From Lacipirellulaceae bacterium (GTDB lineage Bacteria; Planctomycetota; Planctomycetia; Pirellulales; Lacipirellulaceae), in NCBI GenBank assembly GCA_040218535.1, contig JAVJRG010000012.1, positions 1 through 64,000 on the forward strand: 64,000 nt of DNA, in the 5' to 3' direction. The position numbers were made by a program, and so were the translations under genes. The notes below the pieces were generated by a model. That model was not told the origin of the DNA. It ran no database searches and worked only from the letters and a program-made list of their open reading frames with translations. Shown here in pieces: positions 36,201-44,891 of the stretch; the stretch's first letter is position 1, and each line of letters begins with the position of its first letter.

Positions 36201-36256
36201 AGAATAGACAATCCGCGGTGGAAGTATCGCACAATAAGGACCGTGGTTTGAGTCAA
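33197..36256 (-). CDS. Large beta-helical exported protein with PEP-CTERM sorting tail
   Basis: 1019 residues. A signal peptide lies at the N-terminus (ILLGIQLAFPIGKAAA). The body is made of repeated beta strands rich in G, N, T and D, like a passenger domain of a pectin-lyase-type beta-helix. Near the end is a dockerin-like segment, PGDFNGDDRVDGVDLLAIQ, typical of planctomycete PEP-CTERM proteins. The tail has VPEP at about 993-996, a hydrophobic stretch (MSVLLMLAGVFKVLG) and Arg residues, matching PEP-CTERM. It is predicted to be sorted to the cell surface or exopolymer matrix. Confidence 0.88.
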   Translation of the reverse strand: MTQTTVLIVRYFHRGLSILLGIQLAFPIGKAAALDFNNETISGNVVLPANETHRFFDTITLDDAVVDVFGYLRNEQNPVTVTGSGQINLHYSGGVEGIWTDGWTSSFVTIHPGIEVQAAYDTSFSVSGINQGTIAAVPGENYGTAVNSIDMLFSVDDFTNEGLIEVRPEGIMRMVLRGSGFQNNGTIRVQPDGHLKLVANPSDPLTPQSVGAIENHGLTTLQAYIEGIGSLSLNGTGTYEIDRYTTFINGTLNIAPTVTARVISQPANEFRLSNATINGNLESKFLTDTTIENGLTLNGQWEIGQADLNFGDMQTIDGNATFVSSLGLGEMIATGTGDVTFDPSTVLKATSNATMRLRREVAGTSFRLRGETLADGGTFSTSAGGSTNWGTMRALNQGELELGRFSTAFTNHATIEVTAGGSLFWGEGLTNLGTITVDQGSITLEQVPLSGVGTTTITDSTIFAAAFQQKLSDLLALSRTRSEIVTAGSFYGDQVDLEGGTLTIADADNQRWAMHGGGIQKGTIESADGFELRTVSPVGVPSSNIPVLRNVVLNADVRVTSERALQVNENVTGSGKIILDGGRVQVNGFGNQGAPMTSEVLGMIEPEPTAENNLVDIYGNIDNTGRTIYLKEGAEWWVRNLRQDGIVGGRIEGDAGVELQMLGGYGSNGLATIRGVTLAVPTNVPSNTYVRDGLTLDGAVVSIGSPMSSTQQQGSTGRLIFLDPQTLNGMGEIHFVASANPNNGFSEVIVQSGPLEIGSDIVLRTWTADGTIAGAPNYSSPPTTLVPADLTLHGMFVAKNGHTLTLATDNFAQLGTLRTEEDSSIEVFDANLHNQGRLEFAGGQMSFSGQLSQSSTGTMSFDLETNPLDPAGLEVSGDLLLDGVLEAQFADTGFVPAAGDSFQLAEVEGEIVGAFSTMQLPALTSGLSWILTTDSLSLYLEVTTGGLPGDFNGDDRVDGVDLLAIQQGTPSDIADWQAYYGKQIVSVANVQRVPEPMSVLLMLAGVFKVLGSRVTARQS

Positions 36257-36341
36257 AGAATAGCTTGCTACAGCTTAGACGGACTCAAGTAGCGCGGTCA
36301 AATATCGCGTATAAATTCCGACGAAAGTTGGGCAAATCCCC

Positions 36342-37442
36342 TCACTCCCCAAACGTCTTCGCCAGCGCCGGCTTTCCAAAGAAATAACCTTGGATGTGAT
36401 GGAAGCCCATCTGTTGGCAGACTTCGAACTCACCTTCGGTTTCGACACCCTCGGCCAGGGCTGAGACGCCCATGTCGCGGACCATGTTCACCAGGCTGGC
36501 CAACATCCGTTGACGACTATCGCCAGCCTTGTCGATGTCGCGGATCAGGGCGATGTCGAACTTCAGATAGTCGGGCGGCACTTCAACCAGCTCAAGCATA
36601 CGGGCCTGTCCCGCGCCGAAGTCGTCGTAGGCCAGCCCGATACCCATGTCTGTGAGAGCGGCACGAAGTTCGCGCATTTGGGTCACTTGCGTTACTGAGG
36701 CTTCATGAATCTCCAGCACGAGCCGGTTGCCGGGGCAAAGGTCTAACAGTTCGCGGAGCGAGAACTCCAACAACGCGGAGTCTTCCATCTCAGCAGGGTG
36801 CGTGTTTGCAAAAAGCAAGCCTTCGCCCGGCAAATCTCTCGCAATCCGCACGCCTTCGTTACGCATCAGACGGCTCAACTCTGATTCCAAACCAAGCACG
36901 GCCGCGGCTGAGAACATCGCATGGGGCGAAGTGAGCCCGAACAGGCGGCTGCGACCTAGGATTTCGTAACCGATCGTGTTTTGCGTTTCGACTTCAACAA
37001 TCGGCTGAAAATGCGGAACGACCGCGCGCTCAGTCACTAGCTTGTCGAACTGAATCAACGCCAAGGCCCGATCAGCCGCGTCGTCTTGCAAGGTTTGCGA
37101 ATTTCGAATCGACGAAGTATTTGACACGCGAAATACCATGTGGGCGAACTGCACGAGGTCGCCATTGGCGAGCTTGAAGCTATCTTCAATGCGAATTCCG
37201 TTGACGAAGGTGCCGTTGCTGCTTTGCAGGTCGCGGACGTAGAGGCCATCCTCTTGAACCGTCAGTTCCGCGTGAACGCCGGAGACCGTTGGCGTCGAGA
37301 TAATCAACGCGCGGTCCTGGCGACGACCGACGACAAAAGGCGAAGAATCAATCCGAATCTGCCGAACCGTCTCGTCTTCGTGCAACTGACCGCAAAGCTG
37401 CCAGGCAACGGTAGCTACGTCGTTTTCAATGAGATCTAACAT
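36342..37442 (-). CDS. FHA domain fused to EAL c-di-GMP phosphodiesterase
   Basis: 366 residues. An FHA domain spans about 30-105 (FVVGRRQDRALI, VSGVHAEL, SSNGTFVNGIRI), which normally binds phosphothreonine. The EAL domain (about 135-360) keeps most active-site positions: E in YEILGR, N in ANTHP, E in LEIHE, DD in YDDFG, K in LKFD, E in AEGVE and Q in QGYFFG. It is therefore probably active, hydrolysing c-di-GMP. It follows the kinase-tubulin gene by 60 bases on the same strand, which suggests that the FHA domain reads phosphorylation by that kinase. Output and partner are inferred. Confidence 0.9.
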   Translation of the reverse strand: MLDLIENDVATVAWQLCGQLHEDETVRQIRIDSSPFVVGRRQDRALIISTPTVSGVHAELTVQEDGLYVRDLQSSNGTFVNGIRIEDSFKLANGDLVQFAHMVFRVSNTSSIRNSQTLQDDAADRALALIQFDKLVTERAVVPHFQPIVEVETQNTIGYEILGRSRLFGLTSPHAMFSAAAVLGLESELSRLMRNEGVRIARDLPGEGLLFANTHPAEMEDSALLEFSLRELLDLCPGNRLVLEIHEASVTQVTQMRELRAALTDMGIGLAYDDFGAGQARMLELVEVPPDYLKFDIALIRDIDKAGDSRQRMLASLVNMVRDMGVSALAEGVETEGEFEVCQQMGFHHIQGYFFGKPALAKTFGE

Positions 37443-37502
37443 CGCTGTACCTTGAATTCAATCTATCTCTGGTAAGTTGCTGTCTACTTAAATCACTTCT
37501 TA

Positions 37503-40500
37503 CTAAACTAACTGAGTAGCGGACGGTTCTTCCTCAGCGTTGTAACACAGTGAGTCCCAAGCCGGGACGCTCGGCGCTGCGGCAGGCGCGACTAAGGGCT
37601 GCCAATTAATGTCCTTTCGGGTGTGAACCCGGGCGGCAAACTCTGCATAGTCACGGCGTGCATCGATAATCTCAACCGCGACGGGCACCAACGGAATCTC
37701 TTGGGCTTCGCAGCAAAGGCTGAACTCGGTCCGTGGATCGTTCACTACGGTCGTCTCATCCGTGAAGGCAGACCCTTGATTCTCCGCGCTTGTTCCGTGC
37801 GGCTCTTGCGTTGGCAGAACCGCCAAGTTTCTCAGGCTGCCGCCGTGGTCCAAAAGTCGTGCGGAAGCCGCCTTGTTTGAGTCAGCCTTATCGCCCGCAC
37901 TTTGGGTCAAGCGATCTTGCAAGTTCTGCTGCTGCAGTTGGCGGCAGGCAACCTCGCGAGCACGCTCCCGAATGGTCGCAAGCAGACCGGCACGAACGCG
38001 GGAGTTGCTCATCACGGTTTCTAGTAGGCCACCATTTTCAGCTAGATATCCCTCGTGGACGATCTCGTCAACCTGGTCAGCTAGCTCTGGGAGAACCGCC
38101 TTCATTCCTGGGTCAAGCCAATCATCGAGTGGCTGCAAGCTCGCTGAGTCGTCATCACCTACTTCATCGTTTCGATGAATCGCCACAGCAACATGATTCA
38201 GATGACGACCGAACTCGACTAGCGTTTCGTTGAGCGACTTGAGCTCAGCCACCAGCGTCGCCGAGATAATCCGCGCTGCGAGGACTGAAGCGTGGTCTAA
38301 TCGTAAGCGAACATAGGCTAGCAGTTTCTCAAGCGTCGGCTCGCTGATGGTCTGGTTCTTCTTGCGGTTTTCAGGTGCTCCCAACAGCTCTTGCGTCTCC
38401 GCTGCCGCTTGCGTTCCTAAACGATCGAGCAAACGTTGAGCGTCGCGAGTAACGGATTCGAAGTGATCACTCAGCCAGACCACGGCACGCTTCGCTCCTG
38501 GCAAGCGTTCCTGCCGGTCGTCGAGTCGCTCAAGTACCCAACGTCGCAATTCCCCGGCAAGCTTAAGGCCCAACGGGCCCACAACACGCTGGACCGGATC
38601 GCCCATAATGCGGACGGCATTCTCAAAATTCTCGATATTGAGATCGGAGAATAATTCGTCGGCAATTCGCTTCGCCGATTCAACGTCAATCGCGGTTCCA
38701 GCAGCCTCGACCGTCGAGAGAGTCTTTAAGTAAAAACGTTCGACTTTCCCTTCAAAGCGGGTCTTCATTACCTCGCGTGTTGCGGAACTCAGACCTTCGA
38801 AGTTCAAATGCGATTGCGAAACGAACTGAGCCGCCCCATGAACGAGCTGATTCGTGTCTGAGACAGACGAGTCCTTGACCGTTTCTTCGGGGCCTTGGCT
38901 GGCGAGTGCGCTGGGCGTCCACTTCTTTTGCGAAGCACAGCCAGCAACACCGCCCGACCAATTCAAGACAACCTGTTGCGAAACAGATGCCGAGAGCTTC
39001 TCGGTGAGCGAACTTTCTGCGGCAGAGGCTCTATCGAGATTAAAGCTTCGCAGGAGAGTCTTGTTCTCCTCGTCTGCAAAATTCCGAGACGCATCGAAAA
39101 ACTGCTGTGCGGGGGAGAAGACGTTTAGATAAACGTACTCCGCGAGGGAATCGACGGATGCTTGGAACTCTTCGCCGTTCATACCGTCCTGCCAGCGCAA
39201 CAGATAAGTATGATCGAACGGTGCAATCCCTTCGGAGAACCCTGGCAAGCCGGCCCCTGCGTCTCCCGGATAGGCACGGTCCTTGTGGCAGAAATGCTGC
39301 AATTCGGTCAGCCAAGAGTAGGCGTTGACTTTGGCTAACTCACTCTGTCGCGTTTCGCTTCCCAGCGAGTGTGTAAAGATGCCAGTCACTTCAGCATCAA
39401 CAAGACCCATACGTTGTAAGGCGTGCCTTACGGCGTAACCTAAGTCGAGCGACATCCCGCTCCCTGTGCCACCGGAAATGGAAGAAACTACGACGACGCG
39501 GACTTCGCTTGGCTTGATTGGGAAATCCAAACGATCGCTAGAAGTCTCGATGGCAGCAGGATCGATGGCTTCATTGAGCGAATGGCGAATGCGCTGCAAG
39601 GTCCGCTGCGCATTATCTACCAGTGCCAACCGGCCCAGCGGACGCAGGCCTTCGGTTTCTAGGGAACGCGGAATGTTGTAGAGCCAGCGACGACTCAACC
39701 AGTTTTGGATTTTGTCAGCACGCTCGCGATATTCCTGAGGTCGACGTAGAGGCAGGCTCAAGGTCTCTTCGTTAGTGAGCGAAGCGCGATCACCGGCACT
39801 TGAGGCACGTGCAAGGGCCCGACTGTCCGTGTCGACCAACAACATCTGGACGGCAGGGATTGGGCCTTCGAACCGTTGAACTATCTGGCGGCGCAGGCGA
39901 GTCAGGACTTTGCCGCCCACGCCTCCAATACCAAGAATCAAGGTGGGTCGCAGGTCGAGCTTCGTCGAATCCACAGGCACCGCGGGCAACGTTGTGACGG
40001 TTGCCTCTTCCCGCTTCGGCAGTTCGAGGAGCATCGACTTCGAATTGGCTGACCTTATCGACTCCTCGTTAGGAGACCCATCGAAGACCTGCGTCACCAT
40101 ACCGGGGCGTGGAGTACTCGTCGTTTCCGCACCCGCAACACTCTCAGTTGCCCGCTGCGGCGAACTGATCGACGCAGATTGGCTAGCCCAGCTACTGGTT
40201 TGACCGGACAGTGCCTTCACAAACTCGCTGCAATTCGCAAACCGCCGATCGGTCTCTTTCGCCAGCGCACGGGCGACCAGATAACGATCGCTGTCGGGGA
40301 GGGATGTCAGATTCGGCTCGTCATTCAGGTGCTGGAGCGTCAACTCGGCAGCCGTCACCCCTGGGAAAGGCAGGCGGCCTGTAAGCATTTCCTGATAAAG
40401 AATCGCCAGACTGTACTGATCACTGTGTTTAGACGGACTGCCTTGGAAGACCTCGGGGGCTGCGTACAACGGTGTCAATCCGCCCACTAACGAGACTTGC

Positions 40501-41009
40501 GTGTTCTGCAAATCTTTCACCAACCCAAAGTCGGCAACCTTTACGTGGCCGGCTAGCAACAATAAGTTTTCTGGCTTGATATCCAAGTGCTGAAGCGAGT
40601 GCCGTTGGCTGAGAAAATCGAGCGCGTCAGCAGCGTCGCGAAGATATCCAAGAAGCTCCTCGCGTGGGATACCCGCTTTACCTTCCGCAACGCACTCATC
40701 AAAGCGATCCTTGAGGCTGCTGTCGGCGACCTCTGTGATAATGACCAGCCGGTCTTCAAGCACTTCAATGCGTTCTAACGAAAGCAGAAAGGGATGGCGA
40801 ACCTCCAGGACTTTTTCGATCGCCTTAAGCTCGTTCGCTGCCCGCTTCTCGTTGTATTGGCCGAACACAAACTTGACGGCCTTGGTCAGCCCACCCGGTG
40901 CACTCGCCCGCCACACTTCGCCGTACCCGCCAGCACCGAGCCGGTCGAGTAGCGTGTAGCCGGGGAGTTTTACCTCGGGCCGTTGATTATTTTCAGGCGT
41001 TTCGTTCAT
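37503..41009 (-). CDS. Serine/threonine kinase fused to a tubulin/FtsZ-like GTPase domain
   Basis: 1168 residues. The kinase domain (about 15-270) has GAGGYGEV (25-32), K46, catalytic D143 in HLDIKPEN (Leu replaces the Arg of HRD) and DFG at 160-162. A linker of about 80 residues follows. From about residue 355 a Rossmann-like start (GIGGVGGKVL) leads to the tubulin signature SGGTGSGM at 512-519, which binds the GTP phosphates in tubulin/FtsZ proteins; this part fits the 'tubulin-like' Tubulin_2 family. The remaining ~600 residues are helical with coiled-coil stretches. The AAA gene ends 6 bases upstream. Polymerisation or membrane remodelling is inferred from the fold alone. Confidence 0.88.
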   Translation of the reverse strand: MNETPENNQRPEVKLPGYTLLDRLGAGGYGEVWRASAPGGLTKAVKFVFGQYNEKRAANELKAIEKVLEVRHPFLLSLERIEVLEDRLVIITEVADSSLKDRFDECVAEGKAGIPREELLGYLRDAADALDFLSQRHSLQHLDIKPENLLLLAGHVKVADFGLVKDLQNTQVSLVGGLTPLYAAPEVFQGSPSKHSDQYSLAILYQEMLTGRLPFPGVTAAELTLQHLNDEPNLTSLPDSDRYLVARALAKETDRRFANCSEFVKALSGQTSSWASQSASISSPQRATESVAGAETTSTPRPGMVTQVFDGSPNEESIRSANSKSMLLELPKREEATVTTLPAVPVDSTKLDLRPTLILGIGGVGGKVLTRLRRQIVQRFEGPIPAVQMLLVDTDSRALARASSAGDRASLTNEETLSLPLRRPQEYRERADKIQNWLSRRWLYNIPRSLETEGLRPLGRLALVDNAQRTLQRIRHSLNEAIDPAAIETSSDRLDFPIKPSEVRVVVVSSISGGTGSGMSLDLGYAVRHALQRMGLVDAEVTGIFTHSLGSETRQSELAKVNAYSWLTELQHFCHKDRAYPGDAGAGLPGFSEGIAPFDHTYLLRWQDGMNGEEFQASVDSLAEYVYLNVFSPAQQFFDASRNFADEENKTLLRSFNLDRASAAESSLTEKLSASVSQQVVLNWSGGVAGCASQKKWTPSALASQGPEETVKDSSVSDTNQLVHGAAQFVSQSHLNFEGLSSATREVMKTRFEGKVERFYLKTLSTVEAAGTAIDVESAKRIADELFSDLNIENFENAVRIMGDPVQRVVGPLGLKLAGELRRWVLERLDDRQERLPGAKRAVVWLSDHFESVTRDAQRLLDRLGTQAAAETQELLGAPENRKKNQTISEPTLEKLLAYVRLRLDHASVLAARIISATLVAELKSLNETLVEFGRHLNHVAVAIHRNDEVGDDDSASLQPLDDWLDPGMKAVLPELADQVDEIVHEGYLAENGGLLETVMSNSRVRAGLLATIRERAREVACRQLQQQNLQDRLTQSAGDKADSNKAASARLLDHGGSLRNLAVLPTQEPHGTSAENQGSAFTDETTVVNDPRTEFSLCCEAQEIPLVPVAVEIIDARRDYAEFAARVHTRKDINWQPLVAPAAAPSVPAWDSLCYNAEEEPSATQLV

Positions 41010-41015
41010 GATGGC

Positions 41016-42347
41016 TTAATTTCCAGAAACGGCAGTAAAGTAACTTCGCACGACGCGGTCGATGATCTCGGGGCGAAGTTGCATCGGCGCTTCGTTGTAG
41101 ACACAAAAGTTTCGGATCTGCATCAGCAAGTCACGCGGCTGGCAACGACGCAGTGGACGGTTGTGCGGACGGTAGTGCGTCTGCACCAAATAGTCGACCG
41201 CCTCAGGGTGGTATTCACATTGCAGCTTGCGGCAGAACAATTCAAATAGTTTTCGGAACTCATCGAGCGACGGATCACCGACTTCGATCTTGTAGGGAAT
41301 TCGTCGCAGGAAGGCATCGTCGGCCAAGTCTTGAGGCTCAAGATTTGTGCTGAAGATGATCAGTTGCTCAAACGGAACTTGAATCTTCTTGCCGGTGGCG
41401 AGTGTGAGAAAATCGTGACGATTCTCCAGCGGAACAATCCAACGATTCAGTAATTCGGTGGGCTCGATACGCTGCCGACCAAAGTCGTCGATCAGTAGGC
41501 AGCCGCAATTGCTTTTTAGTTGCAAAGAAGCTTCACTGACGTTGGTGGTCGCATCATGGCGAATCTCGAGCGCGTCCATCGTCAGTTCGCCACCCACAAC
41601 AACCGTCGGCCGGCGAATCTTGATCCAACGGCTGTCGTAGCTCGACGTCTTCAGGATGCTCGCCTCGTCACCCCCGATGGCTTCGTGGAAAGAAGCGTCG
41701 TAATACTTCAGGAACTGTCCATCTTCGGTAATCGTTCGCGGCACCCAAATATGCTGACCGAAGCACTTGGTGATTCGTTTCGCAACGGTCGTCTTGCCGT
41801 TACCGGGAGCACCGTACAGGAACAAGCCCGCCCCGGAGTTGATCGCTGGCCCCAAGAGTTCGAGCATTTCTTGCTCGACAGAAATATCGCTGAACGCTTC
41901 TTCGAGTTGACTTCGTTTGGCGGCTTCTGCGCGAATGGTTTGAGCATCCACCGAAAGTAAATAGTCCTCTAAAGGCACCGGAGCTGGCCCAACGTAGGCG
42001 CAGGCTTTCATCGCTACGCGTGCCCGTTCGCCACCTTGATCGGTGAGCGTATAGTAGTAGTCTCCTAGAGTCGCTTGTCCGCTGTGGCAAAGAATCTGTC
42101 GCGACCGCATTGCGAGCAACATATCCTCTAAGAGATTGAACGGCAGGCAGATTCGCTTCGCGACATCGCGACCTGAAGCGGAACCTACTTGCAGCAGGAA
42201 CTTCAGGATAAGGGTCTCAATGACCACCGGGCTCAGTCCCGTCTCTTCGAGCGAACGCGGCTCTTCGGGTCGGTACGACTCCTCATTCAACAGGTTCGCC
42301 AGCAGGCTATCCTGAAACTCAGCGGGCGCAGCGGCGGTGTTACTCAT
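41016..42347 (-). CDS. AAA-type ATPase, first gene of the kinase-tubulin operon
   Basis: 443 residues from the ATG at 42347 (MSNTAAAP); a longer frame to 42470 lacks a good start. The first 120 residues look like a winged-helix-type regulatory region (LLQVGSASGRDVAKRI, YYTLTDQGGERA). The ATPase core has Walker A GAPGNGKT (179-186), Walker B CLLIDDFG (D287, D288), a sensor-1 Asn (IIFSTN) and an Arg-rich ending (FLRRIPYKI). Family members of this kind act as remodelling machines. Its stop is 6 bases from the start of the kinase-tubulin gene, so the pair is one transcript. The substrate is not known. Confidence 0.85.
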   Translation of the reverse strand: MSNTAAAPAEFQDSLLANLLNEESYRPEEPRSLEETGLSPVVIETLILKFLLQVGSASGRDVAKRICLPFNLLEDMLLAMRSRQILCHSGQATLGDYYYTLTDQGGERARVAMKACAYVGPAPVPLEDYLLSVDAQTIRAEAAKRSQLEEAFSDISVEQEMLELLGPAINSGAGLFLYGAPGNGKTTVAKRITKCFGQHIWVPRTITEDGQFLKYYDASFHEAIGGDEASILKTSSYDSRWIKIRRPTVVVGGELTMDALEIRHDATTNVSEASLQLKSNCGCLLIDDFGRQRIEPTELLNRWIVPLENRHDFLTLATGKKIQVPFEQLIIFSTNLEPQDLADDAFLRRIPYKIEVGDPSLDEFRKLFELFCRKLQCEYHPEAVDYLVQTHYRPHNRPLRRCQPRDLLMQIRNFCVYNEAPMQLRPEIIDRVVRSYFTAVSGN

Positions 42348-42573
42348 TGCAAACTCAATGCGATGACAGTCGGCGCCTTCACCCCTTTGCTCAAGGGAGA
42401 TTGCGCCAAAACTACGTTGTGAAACTACGACAAACGTAGGTCGCAAGGAGTGTCGCGGCGTTACAAACACTCAATCAGTGCAGCGCCACAAGCAGAAAGA
42501 CGTGAGAACCGGCAAAATCGTCAGAACCGTTTCCCAACAGCAGTGCTACGCACTGCCGGAATGACTTTAGAAC

Positions 42574-44406
42574 TTAAACTGCCGGCTGCCCATTCGCGTA
42601 AGCCCCATTGATGCGGCTCGCCCCGAAGTCGAGCTTCGGTGTGGGGACTACTTGGCTTCCAGTACGCTCACTCGCGGGAGTGTCCACTTTTGCCACCGTT
42701 GGCTTGCTGACGAGGTAGGAACCGAGAGCAAGATACTGCAGGCCTGAGTTTTCAAAGACATGCAAAGCTTCTTTCGCGCCCAAGGCGACCGGATAGCCAT
42801 GCAGGTTGAAAGAGGTGTTTAGAATCACCCCACGACCGGTCAACTGCTCGAAGTGCTTCAGGCAACGATGCATCTCCGGGTTGTGCTGCTGCTCCAGGAT
42901 CTGAGCACGCGCCGTCAGATCGGCATTGTGCACGGCAGCAATGAAGTCGCGGAACTGATCGGCCGAATCGTACGACATCATCATGTAGGGCGACCTGTTG
43001 CCTTTCGGATTGTTGATATACTCGCTGCTACGCTCCGCGATCATCATCGGAGCAAAAGGCATCCAAAAGTCCCGTTTCTTGATCATCTGATTGATCACCC
43101 GCACGCAATCGCCGTTGCGGGGATCGCAGAGGATCGATCGGTTCCCCAGTGCCCGCGCTCCAAACTCCATCCGCCCACGACAACGGGCCACGGGATGTCC
43201 GGCAGCAAGCAGTTCGGCAATCTCACGTTCAATATCCTCGGGCACATCAAACTGATGCCCACGGCTACGCAGTAGCTCGGCCGTCTGCTCGTCGTTCACG
43301 TCCCGACCGAAGTAAATGCCCTCCCAAGGCTGGAGCTTGGCCGGATCGTCCAACTCCGCATGGGCCAAGGTTGCCGCACCATACGAGAGCGATTCATCGC
43401 CGCACGAGGGCAACACATCCACTTGGTCGACTTCGGCGAGTTCTAAAATCCGTTGGTTCGCTTTCACATTCATGAAGACACCGCCCGCGGCAACGATCTT
43501 GCGGATGCCGGTCTTCGCGACACAAGCTTTCACCCAATCGACAAGCAAGTCTTCGGTGAACTTTTGCAGGCCAGCGGCTACGCTGTCGAACCGCATCTTG
43601 GTGATGTCTTTCAGCAAGTTGCGGCCTTGCATGTTCGTGGGCCAGAAGCACTTCCGCTCGAACTCGAGCGTTTCCTTGTTCACGCCCAAGTACCGGTGGA
43701 ACACTTCCGCCGCTTGGGCGGCGTACTTGTCGTCGGCATAGGGGGCCATGCCCATGATCTTGTACTCATGCTCGTAAGGGACGAATCCCATCGCATGGGT
43801 AACCAGCGCGTAGATGGCTCCCAGGCTGTTCGCATTTTTCGTACTGGCGATCCGCTGCATCTTGCCATTCTGAGCAACGAAAACCGTCGAGCAATGCTTG
43901 TCACCCGCGCCATCGGCGGTCAGGACCAACTCCTCGCTGGCATGATCCTTCCGCATTCCGAAGTACGCGCTGGCAGCGTGCGATAGCGCATGGTTGTAGA
44001 CGCTCATCGGCGCTTTCTTGATACCGCAATCATCAAGCAGATTGCGACGCAGCTTCGTGTTGTCGCGCAGCTTCACGTATAACGGCTTGAGTGCCGTATG
44101 AATGAGCGCCATCCGGGCGCGACCTTTTAGCGTGTGCAGACGATCAAAACTGCGCATCACCTGCTCGCGAGTTTTCTTCACGGGAATGCGATCTTCCGAC
44201 GCAAACGCCACGCGATCGATGTCGAAAAGCTGAATGCCCGTCTGCTTGAGGGCGTCCTTGATGCTCTCTTCCGGAAAGCCCCAGGCGTTCTTTTCGTACA
44301 AGATTCGCTCCTCCTGAATCATGTACTCCACCTTGCCATCCACCATCAAACAGGCAGAGGCGTTATGTCCATCGTGGACACCAAGAATCACTTTGGGCTT
44401 AGCCAT
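42574..44406 (-). CDS. Carbamoyltransferase of the NodU/CmcH type
   Basis: 610 residues from the ATG at 44406, which is preceded by GAGGAAG; the upstream open frame to 44544 has no support. The N-terminal Kae1-like domain begins ILGVHDGHNASACLMVDGK and carries conserved histidines (NHALSHAASAYFG, HEYKIMGMAPY). The C-terminal domain has the family signature GRMEFGARALGNRSILCDPR. These enzymes transfer a carbamoyl group from carbamoyl phosphate, through carbamoyl-AMP, to hydroxyls of sugars or secondary metabolites. No sugar or antibiotic cluster lies next to it, so the acceptor is unknown. It is the last complete backbone gene before the tRNA-Arg junction. Confidence 0.92.
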   Translation of the reverse strand: MAKPKVILGVHDGHNASACLMVDGKVEYMIQEERILYEKNAWGFPEESIKDALKQTGIQLFDIDRVAFASEDRIPVKKTREQVMRSFDRLHTLKGRARMALIHTALKPLYVKLRDNTKLRRNLLDDCGIKKAPMSVYNHALSHAASAYFGMRKDHASEELVLTADGAGDKHCSTVFVAQNGKMQRIASTKNANSLGAIYALVTHAMGFVPYEHEYKIMGMAPYADDKYAAQAAEVFHRYLGVNKETLEFERKCFWPTNMQGRNLLKDITKMRFDSVAAGLQKFTEDLLVDWVKACVAKTGIRKIVAAGGVFMNVKANQRILELAEVDQVDVLPSCGDESLSYGAATLAHAELDDPAKLQPWEGIYFGRDVNDEQTAELLRSRGHQFDVPEDIEREIAELLAAGHPVARCRGRMEFGARALGNRSILCDPRNGDCVRVINQMIKKRDFWMPFAPMMIAERSSEYINNPKGNRSPYMMMSYDSADQFRDFIAAVHNADLTARAQILEQQHNPEMHRCLKHFEQLTGRGVILNTSFNLHGYPVALGAKEALHVFENSGLQYLALGSYLVSKPTVAKVDTPASERTGSQVVPTPKLDFGASRINGAYANGQPAV

Positions 44407-44632
44407 CTGAGAGTCTTCCTCGAATGTTGGCAATATCGCGACCGCAACCGCAAGAAGTCCGCGGCAAAAATGTTTCGTGAGGCGAGAAGAATAGACCGTC
44501 CCCTGGAACCGCTCAAGGCGAATCTCCTCGCCGTTCCGCCACACAAAGCACAGCGAGTGCTCGGCGAGTATCAGATTCTGCTAGCACTAGGCGCTGCGAT
44601 AGCACCGGAAGTTCGATACCATAGATATTTCA

Positions 44633-44673
44633 GCCCCCGTAGCTCAACTGGATAGAGTGTCGGCCTCCGAAGC
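44633..44673 (+). tRNA. tRNA-Arg(CCG), 5' half only (element junction)
   Basis: Bases 44633-44673 match the first half of tRNA-Arg: acceptor GCCCCCG, D arm GCTC...GAGT, anticodon stem TCGGC and loop CTCCGAA (anticodon CCG). The expected GCCGA of the 3' anticodon stem stops after GC, and unrelated sequence follows. The break in the anticodon arm is where tyrosine recombinases often cross over, so this is taken as the left junction of the right-hand element. The matching 3' half is not in the window. Confidence 0.82.
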
Positions 44674-44891
44674 TTCTGTCGTAAGACATACGCCAGGCGA
44701 CTATCTCCAAAAATACCTTGTTTTGCTGGGCCTAGTGGTGTTTCGCAAAAAATGGATGGGTCGATGGATCGTCCTATGTCGTCCTCAATCGACCGGAAAT
44801 GTAGTACGAAGCCTCGCTCGGTTTTTTCAAATAGTGATGGCGACAATTGCACGACACTTTGTAAGCAGAACTGTGGACCATCCGTGAGCTA

